Source: Anas platyrhynchos
Lineage: Eukaryota; Chordata; Aves; Anseriformes; Anatidae
Length of the DNA: 64,000 nucleotides
NCBI RefSeq assembly: GCF_047663525.1
Contig: NC_092589.1
Span: 77,984,501-78,048,500 of the forward strand
Direction of reading: 5' to 3'
Position 1 is the first letter of the stretch. Every line of letters starts with the position of its first letter. A program made the position numbers and the translations under genes. This document shows positions 49,238-60,068 of this stretch, piece after piece. The notes under the pieces were generated by a model, which was given only the letters and a program-made list of their open reading frames with translations, ran no database searches and was not told the DNA's origin.

Positions 49238-49936
49238 GTATGCCAGTTCTTTTTTCAGTTTCTTCTGTGAATATTCTATATTTGCATGTATCTAGAACAT
49301 TTAACCTTCATAGCTATCCCCCAAGAAGAATTTCAGTATAATGCATCCAACTTGATACAGTTCAAATCCAGTAACCATATACTATTGTCCTGTGAAGTGT
49401 ATTGTGAGTTACTTCAGTTGTTCCATTTCTTTCATACAATTCATTTATTTAGTTAAAATGGTACCTGTGTGTCAATGGCTCTTCAGTTGTAGCTGTTCCT
49501 TAATGCTATCATTTATATCTCAAGTTCTTAGCTGTTCAGAAGTGAAAACAGATGAACTTTGAGTCCTCAATTAGTAATTTATTCGCTTTCACTATTAACG
49601 TGTTTTTGTACTTGCATAATGTTTTTTTTAACATAATTGAGTTAATCTAAATATATAACTACTGAAACTTGAAAATTATGTGCAGATGCTGTAACTTGGA
49701 AAGTGATTTATGAGTATCTGTTTTTTTCTCTTCACTGTTGATTTGCAGTTAAATTCTAAATCTTCGTGGTCAGAAAATCTAGAATTGGTTTTAAATGGAT
49801 GATGCGTTTTTAATGTTTCTTCTCTCCCTCCAAAGAACAGCAATAGTAGTAGATTTAACAATACCATAGACTCATGACTATGAAATCGTGGCTATTTGTG
49901 TTAACATGTTGTTCCTGTTGTTGATGTGATACAAAG

Positions 49937-49990
49937 CTCCTGCAAAACAGCTGGCACAGTCCAGTGCACTGGCTTCCCTCACTGGACTCG
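49937..49990 (+). CDS. PNISR: PNISR coding exon 8 (54-nt, weak acceptor)
   Basis: The acceptor gatacaaag lacks a good polypyrimidine tract; the donor CTCG|gtaagt is strong. It encodes APAKQLAQSSALASLTGL (369-386), matching human. At 54 nt it is a multiple of three and could be skipped in frame. Confidence 0.93.
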
Positions 49991-51304
49991 GTAAGTATGT
50001 TCCTTATTTTTGAGAGGGCTTAAAGGGGGAGTTTCACTCTTGCCTTGCTTTTCTAGAAATTGCATTTTGAAACTAGATTTTAATTGCCCGGGAGTATGGG
50101 TCACTTTACAGTAACTTTATCAGCACCTCTGTTTGTTCCACAGGTGATCCTACTGATATAAGTGGGATGGTTTTTGGAGTAAAGGCCTAGTCAGTGTGAG
50201 TTAGTGTATGAGAATCTTGCCCTGGTTTTGGAAAATACATTTTAAAAAAAGAACCGTTAGATAAATTTACTTTCCAAAGTATGATTGTTTCAGGAGCACA
50301 CTGCAGTCTTCAGAGAGAGGAATGCTGTTATATGTTTTTCTCCTATTTTGATCCATCCATACAACAAGGGAAAGCTGATAGAACAGTAATACAAATGCTT
50401 ATAAATAAAACTGTTGTCATCTTCGCAATTTTTGTTTTACTGAAAAACTACATAAGCACAGAGGCTCCCATATCATGTATTACCAGAGTCAACACAGGAA
50501 AAAGAAATTGAAATTCCAGCTTGAGACGCAACAGCAAAAGATCTTTCCCAACATGTGTTTTATCACCTAAAACATACTACAGCGGTGTCAGTGATAATTT
50601 ATGTGCTTGTTACTTGGATTTCTGATGAATTCGATTAAACATTATAATCACAAGTATTCAAGTGTTTTAAAACTAACTCAGTAAAGATCGTAAGAACCTC
50701 AAGCTGAAAGAAAGTTAAATATCTCCATGCCAGGTGTTTAAATTGACTTTCTGTTTCTTATCAGTCCAGTAATTGTTAATATCTCTGGGGAGAAGAAAGT
50801 CCATTTCTGTTCCATCTCTATACCTGTCAAAGTGCAGTATTTCCTAAATCAGTGTAGAAAAGTTGATTTGGCATTCAGAATTTCTGTAGCCTTGGACTAC
50901 GGAGGAAGCTGAAGTCATTTCAGAGATGTCTTTCGGGAAAGATCCCAGATATTTCACTGTTTTTTCTGTCCGGTTGCTGATACAAAGGAAGGCACTGTTA
51001 TGATCTCCACAGGGAGTTTTTTTTGCCCTTCCATACAGTGGAAAAAAGTATCGTGATCACAGTGGTTGCTTGATGAAAATAGACGAGCTGTTCCAGAAGG
51101 AGTAGAACCGGACAGTAAGCATCAATGCAGATATGGGGGCCTTGTTCACACCAGTCAAACAACATTGGCACTTACCAGAATAAAGTGACTTCTGCTCAGA
51201 AGAGGAAGTGAAGGAAGGGCAATGTTACTCTCCTCTTTGCCCACAGAAATATTAAGAACAAAGCTTAATCTTTCCTCGTGATAGACTGGACTTTATGCAC
51301 GCAG
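49991..51304 (+). other. PNISR: PNISR intron 8
   Basis: A 1.3-kb intron with richer, less repetitive sequence than its neighbours, several acceptor-like pyrimidine tracts (e.g. ttctgtttcttatcag near 50749-50764) and purine-rich tracts (gaggaagtgaaggaaggg). I cannot define an exon in it. Detained-intron or poison-exon behaviour is only a suggestion; see the findings. Confidence 0.5.
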
Positions 51305-51475
51305 GTGGACTGGGTGGTTATGGATCAGGAGACAGTGAAGATGAGAGGAGTGACAGAGGATCTGAATCATCTGATACTGATGATGAGGAACTACGACACA
51401 GAATCAGGCAAAAACAGGAAGCATTTTGGAGGAAAGAGAGAGAACAGCAACTATTACTAGAAAAACAGCTAGAAG
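51305..51475 (+). CDS. PNISR: PNISR coding exon 9
   Basis: The acceptor is tgcacgcag and the donor is GAAG|gtaact. It encodes residues 387-443: GGLGGYGSGDSEDERSDRGS, ESSDTDDEELRHRIRQKQEA and FWRKEREQQLLLEKQ. The human protein has the same Gly-then-Asp/Glu arrangement. Confidence 0.96.
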
Positions 51476-52484
51476 GTAACTAACATAATGTCATTTTACT
51501 ATGCTGCTGTGTATGTAGGTTACTACTTAGCATATACAAATTTGTGGGAGAGAAATCACATTTTAAGCCAAAAAATACAAAGTCTAATTTAGAAATAATG
51601 TTCTTTGATTAAATTACATTAATGAAAAAGAATGATTTTTGAGCTATTTGATCCAAATTGGGTTTGCTTCTTTTCTAACAAGGAAAAAAAGATTTAATGT
51701 TTTCTATAATTTATTAGACTTCAATGTTTAAAAGATCAGAGAGCATATAGACATATATGTTACCTATGGAGATTGTATCACGTAAAGAATATTATCTCTT
51801 TATAAAAAATGGTGTCTGGGTTTTTATATATATATAAAAACTATTAGTATCTCAGTTGTGTCTGGGGGATAGATTTCATCCCTCTGCACCAGACTGTGTT
51901 TTATATAAACTCTATTCCTTAAAGTTGCATATAAAGCACATTTCACTTCATCTGAAAAGCTTGCCCTTGTGTTACATAACCTATGCAGTATGCCTTTCAA
52001 ACTGTACAGTTGGAAACTACAGTTTCTTTGAACTCATTGTTCTCAGCTGTAGATGAGGTTTCTGTCCATATACGGCATCTTTATAACAAGGTTTCTGGAC
52101 CTAATACTGAGAACAGATTACTGAACCCAGTAAGGTCACATTTAGCCTCCGAGAAGGTGACAGGGTTGATTTTAATAAACAAATCTGTGATTTACTTCTG
52201 CTTCTCCCTACAAGGTAAGGCTTATCCCTTTGTACCAATATTATAGCTCAAAAGGGTATCATAGTCACCTTGCACTGCTGAAGAGCAGTCTAGATGGATG
52301 GATGAATACAATGGTAAGAAGTTCACATAATTTTTCAGGATCTAAGTTAAATTGGAGGAGAAAAAATGCTATTAGAGCATTTTTTTTGTTATTTTTACAT
52401 GGATTATTTTGTCCTTTTTATTTTATCCTTTTAGGCCTAGAAATAGACATGAATCCCTTAATAAAAGGGATGCATTCCAGTGTG

Positions 52485-52576
52485 ACGTGATCTAGGTGTT
52501 CCTGCTCCAGCAGGGATTGGTCTAGATGATCTTTCAAGGTCCCTTCCAATCCGTAACATTCTGTGATTCTGTGAAA
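52485..52576 (+). mobile_element. CR1 3' end, plus strand, in PNISR intron 9
   Basis: CTAGATGATCTTTCAAGGTC, CCTTCCAATCC and the terminal ATTCTGTGATTCTGTG are diagnostic of CR1. Only about 90 bp of 3' end remains. Confidence 0.9.
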
Positions 52577-52746
52577 AGGCTGGACTAGCTAAACATTTTT
52601 TTTTTCCTTAACATTCCTGTGTCTCTCTGCATTTTTGAAGATTTATTGCATAAAAGGGTAGCAGTGGCTTATGACCTCCCTCTTCCTAGTACAAGAGGTT
52701 GTGCCAGTTCAGGGACAGCTCTGCTGGGCTGCTTGGAGAAACATAA

Positions 52747-52932
52747 ATCTAGAACCCTGGAATGGTTTGGGTTGGAAGGGACCTTAAAGCCCATCCAGTT
52801 TCACCCCCCTGCCATGGGCAGGGACACCTCCCACCAGACCAGGTTGCCGAAAGCCCCATCCAGCCTGGCCTTGAGCACCTCCAGGGATGGGGCATCCACA
52901 GCTTCTCTGGGTAACCTGTTCCCATGCAAATG
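52747..52932 (-). mobile_element. CR1 LINE fragment, minus strand, in PNISR intron 9
   Basis: Starts GGAATGGTTTGGGTTGGAAG, then GGGACACCTCCCACCAGACC, and ends CTTCTCTGGGTAACCTGTTC. It lies in inverted orientation to the 52485-52576 copy. Confidence 0.93.
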
Positions 52933-54223
52933 AATAGAGAAAGAAGCTGATTCTGTAATCCCAGCATAGTGAAGAACAGTAAGGGTAGGGTTACCAGCCT
53001 GTTATAGAGGCATTTAGAAAAGACAGATCTCTAGTATACAATATAGCATCTTCTAACATACACTGGCTTCTGCGTGTGTTGCCTAATATCTCAGGGACCA
53101 GATGGAACTGTTTTCTGCATTACATTTGAGCAGAAGTTTCTATTTGAAGTACTCTGGGTTTCCAGATGCATTTTTATTCCCTAAGTTAATTCATGAACTG
53201 ATAGCCCACATCAGAAGGCCATATTTTGGCTAAAAATGTTATATGTCAGTTCTTTTTTTCTGGGTTCAATTAAAAATGGGAAGGGGAAGTAAACTTGGCC
53301 AGTGATGCAAAGGATCCATGTGGAACAGAAATAAGTGAAACTTCTTTAAAGTTGGAACCCCCTACAAAATGCTCTGAGAGTCTGAATTTCTTTATTTTGC
53401 TATATGAAAATCCTGGTCTGCACATTTATTGTTACTTTCAGGAAATGTATTTTTTTTTTTCGACAATTATCTCCTTAGCATGTTTATAGTCTTTGCTGAC
53501 TACCAGGCTTACATATGATCTCAACTGATGTTAACTCTTTTTTGTAAGAGCTTCTCCATCTGTCTATATGAAATACTATGGTTTTTACTCCTTAGCTGAG
53601 TTTTAGGCAAACTGGTTACAAGTCTCCTTTTTATGCTGTTCATTCTTTGGAATTCCTGGGCTACAAAAATATAAGGAAAAATGTAAATTGCTTGCACTAG
53701 TTAGTATTTAGGAATAATCTAACTTTCCTTGCTAAAACTCTAAGCTGGCTTTTTTGTTTAAAAAAGCAAGCATGCGTCACTGCAGGACCACACACAAACA
53801 GGGCTGGAAGGAAGGAAGTACAGGTATAGCTAGAGGGTTATTAAAAGAATGAGAAAGAAAGTATGTAGAATGGTTGCAGGAGAAAAAAAAAGTGTGTGTG
53901 TAAATGAATTTGGGAGTTTTATTGGCTCACGGTATTCATTTGAGACCTTTGTCTTCAGCCACTGAAACATGAAGTGACATCAAGCACTTCTAAAAGTGTC
54001 AGGTTTGTGCGCTCTTGCTAGATCAGGGGAACAACCTTTCTGTAATTACATTTATAAATAAAGAAATAAAAGACCAAGTTGTTTGGTAGGTAGTTAGTAC
54101 AACGGCAGACCTTGTATTAGAAGTGTGATGAAAGGTGCTTGGAAATCTTTTTGGCAAAAGGAACAGTATGGAAATTTTCATATTACTCTAAATAACTTAT
54201 ATTTTTGTGTATTTCTTTTTCAG

Positions 54224-55331
54224 AAGAAAGGCTACAAATTGACAAAGTTTCAAAAGAGATGAATGAATTTATCAACAAAGAACAAAACAGTATTTCAGCA
54301 GCACAGGAGGCAAAAGAAATTGAAGCTGATATGGTTCATGAAAAGAAACGATCTCCAAATGCAATAGCCCCTGATATAGAACCCAAAAAAGAGGGCAAAG
54401 AAAAAGAGAGGGCAGGGAGGAGTAGATCAAGAAGCTCTAGTAGTGGTAGCACTAGCAGCAATAGCAGAAGCAGTAGCAGTAGCAGCACTGTATCTAGTTC
54501 ATCGTATAGCACTAGCTCAGGTAGTAGTCGCAGTTCTTCACGTTCTTCCTCTCCTAAAAGGAAGAAGAGACACAGTCGCAGTAGAACGCCTTCGCATAAA
54601 GTTAGGCGCAGTAGAAGCAGGAGTTATTCTCACAGAAATAGGAGAGAGAGGAGTAGAAGCAGGGAAAAAATAAGAGAAAGGAGAAGATCTAGCAGAAATC
54701 GGAGTGCTGAAAGAGGGGAGAGACGAAGAATTCAGAGTCCTTCTCAAGAGAGAAGCTGGGATAGACGTAGGAGTAGTAGCCGTTCGAGAGACAGACGAGC
54801 TAGCCGTGCCAGTCGCAGCCGAAGTAGGGATAGACGCAAAGCTGAAGACCAGCGTAGAAGTCCTCCAGGAAATAGGCATAAACATAAAAGTGATGGTAAA
54901 GATCAAGAGAGGAAGAAAGAGCAGGGTGGAACTGTAGATAAAGACAGAAAAAAGAACAGAGAAAGGGAGAGAGATCAGGAAAAAAGAAAAGATAAACCAA
55001 AAAAGGAGGAAAAAGAAAGCAAGGCTGGCAATCATGACGACAATAGATTAAAGAGAAAAAGAGACAGTGAAAGAACTTTCTCTCGCAGTGATTCAATAAC
55101 TGTGAAAATATTCAGACAGGATTCCAGACAAGACAGCAAAAAAAGTATAACCAAAGATAGCAAAAAACAGTCAGGCTCTGAATCTAGTGCAAGGAGTAGT
55201 TCTGAATCACCAGGAAGCAGTAAAGAAAAGAAGGCTAAGAAATCGAAGCATATTCGATCATGCTCCATGGAGAAATCTCAAAGGTCTGGTAAGAAGGCAA
55301 GCCGCAAACACAAGTCTAAGTCACGATCAAG
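54224..55331 (+). CDS. PNISR: PNISR coding exon 10 (RS domain)
   Basis: The acceptor is tctttttcag and the donor is CAAG|gtagta. This 1,108-nt open exon encodes residues 444-812. It begins with VSKEMNEFINKEQNS, passes through a poly-Ser stretch (SRSRSSSSGSTSSNSRSSS) into repeated RS/RD/RK blocks (SRSRDRRASRASRSRSRDRR), and ends KKASRKHKSKSRSR. Low complexity is expected: RS residues are SRPK/CLK targets that drive speckle localisation. Antisense and alternate frames over this exon are shadows. Confidence 0.96.
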
Positions 55332-55408
55332 GTAGTATACTTTTTAAGTATTTTGTCTGACTTTTTTTTTTCTATTCGTCTTCATGTGTACGACATATGA
55401 ACTTTTTT

Positions 55409-55414
55409 AATAAA
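55409..55414 (+). terminator. PNISR: AATAAA hexamer inside the last PNISR intron
   Basis: A canonical hexamer about 78 nt into the 231-nt terminal intron, after an in-frame TAG created at the donor. It could serve intronic polyadenylation; see the findings. Confidence 0.4.
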
Positions 55415-55562
55415 GTATGGTATTTATTAAATTTTCTTAGGCAAAAGTAACTTTGGAAAAAAAATTTAAAACTATTAATTATTAAGCCTGACGTGTGTGT
55501 GGGTTTGGGGGTTTTGTATTTTTTTCCAATTAACTTTTCCCCCTTTTTCCTTTATTTTTCAG

Positions 55563-55593
55563 ATCAACAACTCCTCCTCGTCGTAAACGCTGA
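55563..55593 (+). CDS. PNISR: PNISR last coding exon
   Basis: The acceptor is atttttcag. It completes a split Arg codon and encodes STTPPRRKR then TGA at 55591-55593. The basic end is identical to the mammalian C-terminus. Confidence 0.95.
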
Positions 55594-55905
55594 GGAATTT
55601 ATGGCACCAGTGCTATGACATTTAAAAATTCCATGAGTTATAAAAGGCTTGTCTCATTATAGAGGCACATTGTGGCTATGTAGGTGAAACCAGAATCCTT
55701 TTTTTATCTGTAAATAGGTGTATTTTTTTCCAAATGCTGCTCAGAATTAAATACCTAATAGGATTTCTTTGTATTACATTTTTTCAAGAACGGTAGTGCT
55801 TAATATGAATATAAAATATGCCATTCTCTTTCAGCTGTAATGTTCTTAAAATTACTATTGAATGTACTGTGATGTCAATAAAGCTCTTTAGTTCATTTTT
55901 GTTTA
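55594..55905 (+). other. PNISR: PNISR 3' untranslated region (proximal form)
   Basis: AT-rich sequence from the TGA to about 25 nt after the AATAAA at 55877. Longer 3' UTR forms using later hexamers (57556, 58072) are possible. Confidence 0.65.
55877..55882 (+). terminator. PNISR: Poly(A) signal of PNISR
   Basis: AATAAA about 285 nt after the stop, followed by T-rich sequence (ttcatttttgttt), consistent with a cleavage site near 55900. Confidence 0.65.
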
Positions 55906-58900
55906 AAATTCTTGCACCTGTATTTTGTATTAAAATGTAGGAAGTACTTAAAAAAAAAAAAAAAAAGAAAAAAGAAAAAGGCAGCTTTTTTAGTATAACA
56001 AATTTTTAAAGTACTTGAAAAAGGATTTTAATTTGTCCAAGTATGTTATTCATGGAGTTGATGAGATTAATCTGTTGGGTGGGGGGGGGTGGAAGAACAG
56101 AGAAGAGTCATCTTTTTTCTTTAGATGTGTAATAGATTTTAAAATCTTTTTTTTTTTTTTTTTTTTTTTGGACTATCAAGTAACATATGCTTTGTGTGTA
56201 AAATATGGGTCACTGTAATCCAAGCTATACATAAACAGACTGAATCCCAGTAGGAATATGTGCAACTAACTGATCGATCTTGTGTGACAGTGTTGAGCTC
56301 TGGAACTATATTCCTCACCCAGTTTTCAGAGAAAACTTTGTGGATATTTAGGGATATTACAGGAACAAGACTCAGTATTTTAGATGTTCTATGGAATATA
56401 TTCATAAATGGCACTCAATACACATTAGAAAACTGACAATAGATAGATTTTACATTTTGGCATATGCTTTAAATGTTTAGTAAACATTAAATCTGGTTAT
56501 TTTTGCTAGTGTTACGAGAATTGTGATTCCTATAAAGCTAATACATTGGCTAGACAGCAACTTACTTAATTTTGTTAATGTTTTTTATATCACTATAAAG
56601 TGAATGAAATCACTGATTACCTCCTTCTTCAGGAAATGAACTACTGTTATTAGTAACAAAAACAAAACTAAAAAACCTGCAGCCCTAGGCCACTGACTGT
56701 TAGAGAAGAATGAGCATTAATTCTGGGGAAGATTGGAGACCTATTCCTGAAAGGTCTGGTATGATACCAGTTGTGAAAAAGATAAAAGGCTTAACATCAA
56801 AGTAAGATCTCTTTGATGGCTGTATCTTCTAAGAAAAAAATACACCAGTAAAGGCGACTTGCAAAGCATGTCATCTTGAACAGATTAATCCATTTAACTA
56901 AAAGTAGAATTCAGCTATGTAGCATTTTTGCCAATGTATTTTCTTTCGTAATTAGACACAGAAGTAAACTGCTTCACTGGAAAAAATACATTTTAACTAT
57001 ACATTTATTAAGCAAGTTAATGGCTGTTGAATACATGCATGTTTATTAAAACAATGTTACAAATAATTAGTTAATTCAGTTACCAATAGCATACATCCCA
57101 AACTGAGTACTTTTATAATAGAGTAGAATAAGCTGACCTACCTAATAGCAAAATAAGGCATAAATTTTCAACACACTACTTTTAGCGGCATTTATACAGA
57201 TATGAATAATGCTATCTTGATCCAATCTCAGTACGCTATTGGCTTTCAGTAAAAGTGAGGATTTCTTGAATAGTATAGGTGGCATAGCAGCTCAAATATC
57301 TCAAAAGGACTTTGTTTTTGAGAGAGAGAAGGGAAATAAAACTAATTTTAAGAAAGGCTATTGAGGAATACAGTTTCCAATGTGCATTGAATTTGATTTT
57401 CGGTTCAGTTTTTATATTATCTGTCTACCAATTAAAAAAGATTGTATGAAGAGCTTTATATACTCTGCCAACAACTGGACTTCTGTCACTTCCTGTAAAT
57501 ATGGACATTATTTTTTCTGACACGAATGCACTTATATGGGTAGTGACTGTATGCCAATAAAAAGAGCATACGATCTCTGTACTTAACTGTTTCAGAAATT
57601 TTACTGAACAGCTTACTCAGCACACCAGTACTTAAAAATACGTTGGTACTATGTCAGCTTCACATACATTAGGTCTTCTCATGTTTTAGTGACTCCCTTA
57701 TGAGTGTTTTTTTCAAGTGTAAAGGTTAAAATAACATCCAATCGTGATTCCGTACCTTTGAAGTGATTTTAAATTAAAATGTGTAAAATATGTGCTACAA
57801 AAATGGGAATGTGTCATTTTGGAAAAGTCTGAATTGTTTTTTTTACTCTATTCTTCTACGTTTTTAAATAAACATTTAAAAGTTATTTTGATACTTGTGC
57901 AATGTAGGAGAGCAAGACATACAACTTCCAACTGTCATGCAGTAACTCTAAGGGAGTTCCCTTGACTTTTTTTTTTTTATTTATAAATAAGGGATGGTAT
58001 TGGATCAAGTGAAAAAACTGGTTTCCGTGCAAATAATGCTTTGAAGACAAACACAACAAAAAACATTGTCAATAAATACCCAAAGATACCTGTTTTGTAA
58101 TCTAATAATGCAAACAGGCTCCTGCTGTGGATAGGCCAACAATAGCAAAGTAAAACAATGTAAAGGTTGAGCAGCTACAAACTTCTGAATTATGGCATGA
58201 TTCTTGGTTTGTGTCTTTGAGGGCCTGCCTATCTTAAGGCAAAAGGAAGCCTGGGCCGTGGCTTTTAAATGCTGTTATCTTAAAATTTGCATTTAATAGT
58301 GGAATAGCCACCTCTAGTTTAAAACCAGCTTATCCTGTTAAGTAAAATATATTCCAGTGTGCATGTGTTTAATTACTTGTTACTATTTTTTTCTTTAAAT
58401 AGAAAATATAAAATGCAATGGCAACGTGTTGGCTCTCTTGTTCCAGATCGTGCCTTTGCTCTGCTAAATAAATGAAAAAATATCAATTAATTTGCTTAAG
58501 GAATATACATAAGCACAGGCTGGAGGAAGGCTTAGTGTTGTGCTTTAAGGAAGCTTTTTTGCATAAAGGATTTCTTTGTCTGAGCTCCAGCTCTTCAGCA
58601 GCTCCCACATGTTACTAATGACACTAAAATCCGCTGCATTGAGAGCAGTGCTGGGTGGAAAGCAGGCAAGTAGAGAAGCTGTACAGATGCAAACCGAGCA
58701 CATTTGCCATGTATTCAGACACAGCAGCGACAAACTTCTCTGGGACTTTTCAGTAGTCTTTATTTAGATTTTTTCTTCTTCAAAACAAAACAACTGACTA
58801 CCAGATGAAGTGTGATGGCAGATCTGTAAAGGTGCAGATCTCCATCAGCGCGCTGGTGGAACAGGCCCGCAGCAGGCACAGAGCCAAATGCATCGCATCA

Positions 58901-59790
58901 AGGCTGGGAGCGCCTGGGGATGCCTGCTCGGTGGGCTTACTGCTCCAACCCGTAGCTCAATAAAGCGTCGGGAAAGCGTCCTCTCCTTGGTCAAATCTGG
59001 CTTGGATCATTGCCACTCAGGAGTGTTAACCTAGCGCCCTACCGCAGCCAGCCAAGGGGAAGAGCTGCCTTGACTTGTCAGCACTGAACTGCTGGAGTTG
59101 CTTACGGGGGTTTACGAGTTCAAACCCCTCAACCCAACCCTGCAGCTAAATCAGCATTTTGGTGGTGCTCGAGGAAGGGACTGTCCTCTCATCGCCCCTG
59201 TAGCAACTCCTTTGCTTGCTGGAGCAGCCGCCTCTCACAGGGCTGCGACCACACTGACCTCAGCTTCTCCAGAAGCCGATGGGTAGCTGATCACGGTGTC
59301 AGCCACCCTCTGCTAGAGGAATGTTTTCTCATCCCAAGACGAGCTCAGATCAGCTCTGCACACAGAGGAAAGGGGGCACTTGTGTGGGTAAAGTCGCTGC
59401 CTCCATTCTCCAGGTGCAGCCACGGGCGAGGCTGAGGGGAGAGACCCACTGCCCGCTGTGGCTGACACGGCCGTGCCTCTGGGCAGCCTTGGGTGCGTGC
59501 TTGCAGCCATGCTTCTTTAATTTCATAAGGCTTTTTGGGAGGGGGACACGGGAAGAAGCAGCTGGAATGGCTTCGTTCGTCATTTTGCGTGATTTTATGA
59601 GACAGGGAGCTCCCGCCAGCCCTGCAGCTTCTCCTCGCTGCCATTTCCCTCACACGTCCCCAGGCGCGTCCCATCAACGTGACTTCCCTCCACCTTACCC
59701 TAAAATAAAACCCCAACAGCTTAAAAACGTCCGCTAACAACGCTCCAAACACTTTATTAATAACCTCCAGCAGCGGCCCCACACAGGCGG
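55906..59790. other. Region between PNISR and COQ3
   Basis: AT-rich up to about 58500, with several AATAAA hexamers (57556, 58072, 58959) that could end longer PNISR transcripts, and a poly(T) run at 56148-56169. GC content rises towards COQ3 from about 58850. No exon or repeat family was recognised. Confidence 0.55.
57556..57561 (+). terminator. Candidate distal poly(A) signal for PNISR
   Basis: AATAAA in the region after PNISR, about 2 kb from the stop. It would only matter if a long 3' UTR form exists. Confidence 0.25.
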
Positions 59791-59926
59791 CTTTTAACAA
59801 GGGAAGGGGGGGACGGACCGGGCGGGCCGCGGAACGCCGCCGCGCCGCCTCAGTTGCCGCCGGACTCGGGGAGCAGGGAGCGGGGAGCGGGGCGGGCCCC
59901 GGCGCGGTGCTCGGGCGGCGGCGGCG

Positions 59927-60010
59927 ATGTGGGGCGGCACCGGGGCCGTGTGGGGAGGCAGCCGGGCCGTGTGGGGCTGCCCCGGGGCCGTGCGGGGCGG
60001 CAGCGGCCCC
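59927..60010 (+). repeat. COQ3: Four 21-bp tandem units coding the COQ3 N-terminus
   Basis: Units at 59927, 59948, 59969 and 59990 each read roughly (A/G)TGTGGGG.GGC..CGGGCC. They translate as heptads MWGGTGA, VWGGSRA, VWGCPGA and VRGGSGP. The start codon itself is the first codon of unit 1. Confidence 0.9.
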
Positions 60011-60068
60011 GGCCCGCTCCGAGCCATCGCCCGCGCCCTGCGGGGCCGGCGGGAGGCGGCCGCGGGCG
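59927..60068 (+). CDS. COQ3: COQ3 coding exon 1 (presequence)
   Basis: The ATG at 59927 (G at -3) opens a Gly/Trp/Arg-rich sequence with no acidic residue until the exon end: MWGGTGAVWGG.. then LRAIARALRGRREAAAG. The donor is GGCG|gtgagc. Its first 84 nt are four 21-bp repeats. The presequence is not conserved enough to prove the start, but no other in-frame ATG precedes the next exon. Confidence 0.8.

Larger units (their letters stand above)
30400..55905 (+). other. PNISR: PNISR gene: PNN-interacting serine/arginine-rich protein
   Basis: Eleven coding exons join in phase into 822 residues (human about 805). The layout is: Trp/Gln-rich N-terminus (1-60); Pro/Asn-rich region (90-215); basic helix rich in Glu/Lys, probably coiled coil (about 230-280); acidic Ser segment; TKMLLTEILLDV helix (about 338-350); Gly/Asp-rich segment (387-415); charged helix; and a long Arg-Ser/Lys-rich domain (about 510-822). 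This matches PNISR (SFRS18/SRrp130), a nuclear-speckle SR-related protein reported to bind pinin and implicated in pre-mRNA processing. It has no RRM, so any RNA contact would be through the RS/basic region or partners. Confidence 0.96.

Noticed and set aside
54538..55096. Minus-strand open frames (165 and 98 codons) opposite the PNISR RS exon
   Set aside because: Ser/Phe-rich complement of Arg/Ser/Lys codons; a compositional shadow of a certain exon.
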